DNA of 17,243 bases from JADKIH01 sp031367345 (GTDB lineage: Bacteria > Bacteroidota > Bacteroidia > AKYH767-A > 2013-40CM-41-45): contig JANLPR010000061.1 of the NCBI GenBank assembly GCA_031367345.1, positions 1-17,243 of the forward strand. The letters run 5' to 3'. The notes beneath the pieces are model-generated. The model was not told where the DNA came from. It saw only the letters and a list, made by a program, of their open reading frames with translations, and ran no database searches. Each line of letters starts with the position of its first letter. Position 1 is the stretch's first letter. Shown one piece after another: positions 14,301 through 17,243 of the stretch. A program made the position numbers and the translations under genes.

Positions 14301-14674
14301 TCACCTGTCACTGCACCGGCAATTGTATCTAGTACCGTGTCGCCGGCACCAAAAAGATCAACACCTGAACTACCATTAAGATTGGGACCAACACCATCGT
14401 TGATATCACCAGTCGAAAGAACAACACCATTGGCAATTCCAAGATTAGTCCCGGCAGCGGTAAATCCTCCGCGCTGAACTGCATTTCCGGTATAAACGAT
14501 ATTAGAAACGGACACTCCCGGTCCAGTCAATAAATTAACTAGCTGTGTTGGAGTGAGGGCGGGATTTAGAATTAATTGGGCAGATGAAGAGAGTGAAAAA
14601 AGAAAAAAAGCAGTTAATGCCGAACAAGTCGTTTTAATATCATTTGACAAATTAACGACAGCTCTTTTTAGCAT
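11336..14674 (-). CDS. choice-of-anchor L / PKD-repeat surface protein, T9SS type B CTD
   Basis: This is a giant exported adhesin-like protein. The frame is open from an ATG at 14746, but the ATG at 14674 is preferred because it starts directly at the signal peptide (MLKRAVVNL..., cleavage after SSAQ, residue 33), giving 1112 residues. A choice-of-anchor L domain follows at about 35-272 (FVFASDEY-like RYVFASDEYPEYV, FNDAFVFHISG, AIADAGD). An Ig-like domain (about 274-358) and eight PKD-like repeats of 80-86 residues (about 359-1020) come next, each with a W-x-F/W-G-D-like core such as WNWNFGDS and an ending NGCKDT. The C-terminus (IPNAFTPNGDGKNDFFEV...DRWGSLIF...YVYRIEI...GHVNLIY) is the type B gliding-motility-associated T9SS sorting domain. 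It probably acts as a cell-surface stalk or adhesin. It is transcribed alone from a candidate promoter at 14758-14765. Confidence 0.9.
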   Translation of the reverse strand: MLKRAVVNLSNDIKTTCSALTAFFLFSLSSSAQLILNPALTPTQLVNLLTGPGVSVSNIVYTGNAVQRGGFTAAGTNLGIANGVVLSTGDINDGVGPNLNGSSGVDLFGAGDTVLDTIAGAVTGDAAILEFDFVPQNDTVSFRYVFASDEYPEYVCSTFNDAFVFHISGPGIVGSQNMAIIPGTAVPVTINTVNSGTPGASANAGSTCVLTYSAYYVDNVGGATLEYDGLTTVLTALAVVSPCQLYHLRIAIADAGDRLWDSAVFFEAGSLSSTPIITAGIDQTFCQNAIANLGSSSISGWTYSWSPSTGLSNPNISNPSLNYSNNGANAIVTNYVATATSGTCVLSDTVQITINPAPTATFSVTPSICIAQQATINYTGNGNAAAVFNWNFSGGNVVGASPGPFQISFANPGDYPISLFVSEVGCISPVVINNLHIKRVPIAGMFTPTNACVGDTITITAAGSNAGSAAIFNWNFGGATVVNGSGSGPYSLVIPNSGPTNFTLSITDSSCVSNLFNAPFTGKALPLASILAPTVLCSGTTDTVFFTGSNLTPNSYSWSFPSTQYISGTGSGPYILKWNVPGYYPVIVNVTDNGCVAIDTSVIHVDLQPVSSFVGLPKACMNDQVQYSFSGTADSLSSYDWTFQNGSLASLSSSGPINLFWDRADTFAITLITTNGACSDTAINSIIVNEKPFADFATQSVCLNDNSGIINNSYLPDTIGNVFDWSFGDSTNGVGNSPSHFYSQWGNYTVQLIITTGNGCKDTAQKSVIVYPLPVAQFATDTVCFGLPNHFVDISQIIAGAINSTKWTWADGNTSIGNQSEYTYRIAGTYGVQLNIVSDNGCKDSTINFAKSLALPIANFNPDFTSGCSPLKVQLFDHSTSVDDTVKYWRWNFGEGSTSNDSFPTHIYDSPGTYSLSLHVTTSNGCADDTVLTKYITIYPIPTANFSFSPESPDIILPHVNFYDQSSTVNLWNWNFGDSTFSNNKNPDHLYDTSGVFNVTLIVTNEYGCKDTTYKEVIIKNDYTLWIPNAFTPNGDGKNDFFEVKSEGLTDFKMDIFDRWGSLIFTSDNIYKGWNGEVKNRKAIMDTYVYRIEIKDLELKAHVYVGHVNLIY

Positions 14675-14757
14675 TTTCCGTAAACTAGGATTGAAGTAGA
14701 AGAAGATGGGTTGTTTTATAAACAAATAGGGTTTTTCACAACGCATTCACCACTTTT

Positions 14758-14765
14758 CAAAAATA
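14758..14765 (-). promoter_or_regulatory. candidate Bacteroidota -7 box for the PKD protein
   Basis: On the minus strand this reads TATTTTTG, an exact match to the Bacteroidota -7 consensus TAnnTTTG. It sits 84 bp upstream of the preferred start (14674) but only 12 bp from the alternative ATG (14746), which supports the shorter annotation. No clear -33 TTG is present, so support is partial. Confidence 0.35.
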
Positions 14766-14958
14766 CAAAATTGTTGATAGAATAAAAGCTTTTATACTCA
14801 TTTTGACACTTTTATATATCAATTGAGGTAAAAATGAAAGATATCACTTTAAGAGTTCTGTCCCCAGAGTTCGTTGAAATCCACCATTTCAATTCAACAA
14901 AGAGACAAATAGTTTTGCTGAATTATAGAAAGCTTGAATGTGCATTTACTACTCATAA

Positions 14959-14998
14959 AATAAATGCGACTGTTTTAATTAGTACAGTCGCATTTATT
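14959..14998 (-). terminator. strong intrinsic terminator of the 15011-17227 gene
   Basis: AATAAATGCGACTGT (14959-14973) and ACAGTCGCATTTATT (14984-14998) are perfect 15-bp complements with a 10-nt loop, starting 12 nt past the stop codon (15011-15013). On the minus strand the stem's descending arm is followed by TTATGAG, so the 3' end is T-rich. This is the most convincing terminator in the window. Confidence 0.85.
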
Positions 14999-15010
14999 GA
15001 TGAGGTTATT

Positions 15011-17227
15011 TTATTTATTAATAGAAATCAATTTGATCATCGACTTATGATCTAACACTACTTTAATCATATAAAGTCCGGCGGACAAATTCTCTTCATT
15101 AAAATTCATTGTATTTATACCAATTGTAGATACAAGAAAGTGTGAGCTTATTACTTGGCCAACATTATCAAGAAGCTCGATTGCAACCATTGAATTTTTT
15201 GAAGATGAAAACTTCAATTCGAAAGTTCCGGTTGAAGGATTTGGATAAACAACAAACCTATTTAAAAGCGACATGTCAGTTACTCCCGTTACAACATTCG
15301 GAATATTTGCTCCTCCACTACATCCTGCAGCATTAGTAACAACAACAGCATAATCGCCATCGGCAGTTGCTACGTAATAAGAACCGGTTGCATTACCAAT
15401 AGGAACTGTATTGTAATACCATTGATAAGAAGTGAATCCGGAGGTAGCAAAGAGCGTATCGCCAATCTGCGTAACTGATATTCCAATTGGTCCTTGAGCA
15501 ACAGAAATATAATTTTGTTGAACAGTTGTATCGCTTCCAAGAGGATTAGTAGCTATAAGTGTAACATCGAAAGAGCCAACATTAGTGTAACAGATTCCGG
15601 AAGGAAGTACACTAGTAGAAGAAGGCGTAGTTGAGCCCGGAAACAACCATTGATAAGTAGTAGCGTTAGAAGAAAGATTGTTAAACGTAATACAGCTGGC
15701 TTGACAAATACTAGGATCTGAAGTAGTAAAATCTGCATTTGGGTATTGCAATGCAGTAAGAGTATTCATCGTCGTATTTGTGATAATAGGAACATTTTGG
15801 TCGAATACGATATAAGCGGTATTGTGTACTACGGAAGGATCGGGGATACTAGTACGAGCGTGAACTTTATAACGAAGCCAACCATGGCTGCCTACTTCAT
15901 CTAATCCGCTATCAGGTAAATTGATATTATAGAATGAAAATTGAATTTCACCAGCAGAAGAAATTTGTGTACTAAGATTATGACTTGCGTCTACAATAGA
16001 GAATGTTGTAGGATCGAAGCGAGCATCGAGCGTATCATAAATGATTACCTCATAAGCATAGTCGTTTCCTGTATTTTGAAAGCGCACAAGGTATTCTACA
16101 TCTTGATTAATCGGAGTATAATTAGCAGAAGTTGTTCCTGAAGGTGTGGCGGACTTGTCATTTGGATCGTATGCACATCTTACAACATAAGAGTAGTCAT
16201 CAATCACCGTATTTTGAAAAATTCCACCGGTATTAAAAACAGAATCGATAACTGAAATAGAAACTATCTGACCAGCTGCCGGAGCAATGTTATTAATTTC
16301 TACAGTCCAGACTTGCCCATTAGATAAGGTTGGATAAATCCAAGTGAGCGTATCGCCATTAATAGAATTAGGAGGAGTTGAATATCCGGTAATACTCACA
16401 TTCGAAGAAACAATTACCGTCACGCTTCCATGAGAATCTAAATATCCGGTATTGGAAACAGTGACATTAATAGCGCCACTTACATTACATCGTTGTCGGT
16501 TTCTCAGAATTCTAAGATCAGAGCGATAAGCTAGCGAAGCAGAATACAAACCAAAATCATAGCCTGAACTAGAGGGAGGAAGTGCAACAGAATAGGAAGT
16601 TGGTGAAGTAGTGATAACCCAACCCGGCGGAATGTTAGGACTTAAATTATAAACTCCTGTATCGCCTGTATAAATATAGCTTCCACTAGCACCCGAATAA
16701 GCAATTTCCGAATTAGGTCCGATATTAATAGCTTGGTAGGCAAGTGGTGGCTCATTCAAATCCCATATTCCATTTTGGTTGGTATCAAAAAATACATTCC
16801 CTTGAATGGATCCGGCAATATCACGAACCAATAATCCGTTTATCAAAACATTGTCGACCGGCGTTGCACCAGAATAAGTGATGACGTGAACATCATAATA
16901 ACCTAATGAGGCATTCAATGGAATTGGAAAATCGGTAATCAATGAGTCATACCAATTATAGCCGAAAGGAAATCCGGTTGAATAATACATGTTTGTGAGA
17001 GCTTGATAAGCAGTGTAGGTGTAAATAACATTTGCTCCCTGCTGAAGATAAATATCCATGTATCCTTGTGGCGGAGTAGCAAACTGCATTACACCCGTTG
17101 CCAAAGTAATAGTTGTGGTAAGAGTTTGTCCTCGGTAACCACGATTAGGACGAACCGATGCTACTTGAGCAGTTACAAACTGGACAAGTAAAACGAAAGA
17201 AATGAATAGGAGTAGTTTTTTTTTCAT
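15011..17227 (-). CDS. secreted multidomain T9SS type A protein (SdrD-B-like, DUF7619-like, PKD)
   Basis: This is a 738-residue exported protein. The frame could begin at a GTG (17233), but ATG 17227 directly starts the signal peptide MKKKLLLFISFVLLVQFVTAQ and is preferred. In the order seen (numbered from this ATG) there is an N-terminal beta-rich region; an SdrD-B/Cna-like domain at about 140-228 (IQGNVFFDTNQNGIWDLNE, with a Ca-binding-like DxNxNGxxD core); a DUF7619-like domain at about 345-488 (CAYDPNDKSATPSG, YLVRFQNTGNDYAYEVIIYD); a PKD domain at about 497-576; an Ig-like region; and a type A T9SS sorting domain over the last ~75 residues (VVYPNPSTGTFELKF...LSAGLYMIKVV...MIKLISINK). It is probably surface-displayed; ligand and function are unknown. 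It is followed by a 15-bp-stem terminator. Confidence 0.88.
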   Translation of the reverse strand: MKKKLLLFISFVLLVQFVTAQVASVRPNRGYRGQTLTTTITLATGVMQFATPPQGYMDIYLQQGANVIYTYTAYQALTNMYYSTGFPFGYNWYDSLITDFPIPLNASLGYYDVHVITYSGATPVDNVLINGLLVRDIAGSIQGNVFFDTNQNGIWDLNEPPLAYQAINIGPNSEIAYSGASGSYIYTGDTGVYNLSPNIPPGWVITTSPTSYSVALPPSSSGYDFGLYSASLAYRSDLRILRNRQRCNVSGAINVTVSNTGYLDSHGSVTVIVSSNVSITGYSTPPNSINGDTLTWIYPTLSNGQVWTVEINNIAPAAGQIVSISVIDSVFNTGGIFQNTVIDDYSYVVRCAYDPNDKSATPSGTTSANYTPINQDVEYLVRFQNTGNDYAYEVIIYDTLDARFDPTTFSIVDASHNLSTQISSAGEIQFSFYNINLPDSGLDEVGSHGWLRYKVHARTSIPDPSVVHNTAYIVFDQNVPIITNTTMNTLTALQYPNADFTTSDPSICQASCITFNNLSSNATTYQWLFPGSTTPSSTSVLPSGICYTNVGSFDVTLIATNPLGSDTTVQQNYISVAQGPIGISVTQIGDTLFATSGFTSYQWYYNTVPIGNATGSYYVATADGDYAVVVTNAAGCSGGANIPNVVTGVTDMSLLNRFVVYPNPSTGTFELKFSSSKNSMVAIELLDNVGQVISSHFLVSTIGINTMNFNEENLSAGLYMIKVVLDHKSMIKLISINK

Positions 17228-17243
17228 GAGCACAAGAATTAGA

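Larger units (their letters stand above)
14675..15010. other. intergenic region between the two surface-protein genes
   Basis: This 336-bp stretch contains the leader and candidate promoter of the PKD gene and the terminator of the upstream gene. A plus-strand frame (14834-15055) opens after a GAGGT-like site but runs through the terminator stem and into the converging gene, so it is not called. Nothing else was seen. Confidence 0.6.

Noticed and set aside
14196..14477. 93-residue plus-strand ORF
   Set aside because: It lies wholly opposite the choice-of-anchor L region of a well-supported gene and its protein has no domain signal; it is a shadow frame.
14834..15055. 73-residue plus-strand ORF after a GAGGT-like site
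   Set aside because: It runs through the 15-bp terminator stem and into the 3' end of the converging T9SS gene, has no recognisable domain, and lacks a hydrophobic or signal pattern.

Overview
The window comes from an AT-rich member of the Bacteroidota. The evidence is three large secreted proteins with type IX secretion (T9SS) C-terminal sorting domains (two type A, one type B 'gliding-motility-associated'), a choice-of-anchor L/PKD-repeat protein, A/T-rich leaders without consistent Shine-Dalgarno sites, and HYC_CC_PP and GDCCVxC family proteins, which are typical of Bacteroidota metal-resistance loci. The order or family cannot be fixed from the sequence alone.

Positions 26-8688, all on the minus strand, form a copper/silver efflux locus. 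In transcription order it encodes: a HYC_CC_PP-like small protein; the C-terminal 60% of a CusA-type RND pump; a TolC/CusC-like outer-membrane factor; two different CusB-like adaptor lipoproteins; a DUF2231-like histidine-rich membrane protein; a small lipoprotein with a heavy-metal-binding domain (HMBD); the N-terminal 40% of CusA; and a GDCCVxC cysteine-rich protein. From the pump C-half to the second adaptor the reading frames overlap by 8-26 bp. The last pair overlaps by 4 bp (ATGA).

The main observation is that CusA is encoded as two intact, complementary ORFs (422 + 631 codons; E. coli CusA is 1047 residues). They lie about 4.7 kb apart and in swapped order, with the break in the cytoplasmic loop between TM4 and TM5. 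The proton-relay aspartate is in the N-half. The three metal-binding methionines are in the C-half, with the same 50/49-residue spacing as in E. coli. The operon looks circularly permuted. Between the DUF2231 gene and the HMBD gene is a degenerate 7-bp repeat tract containing a 36-bp near-perfect duplication.

Positions 8934-11380, plus strand, hold a secreted seven-repeat (probable beta-propeller) T9SS protein, a beta-class carbonic anhydrase with all zinc ligands, and a short signal-peptide ORF that looks truncated where it runs into the convergent gene.

Positions 11336-17227, minus strand, hold two large cell-surface/adhesin-like T9SS proteins. One has a choice-of-anchor L domain, an Ig-like domain, eight PKD-like repeats and a type B CTD. 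The other has an SdrD-B-like domain, a DUF7619-like domain, a PKD domain and a type A CTD. They are separated by a strong terminator hairpin and a candidate TAnnTTTG promoter. These genes have no evident functional link with the metal pump.
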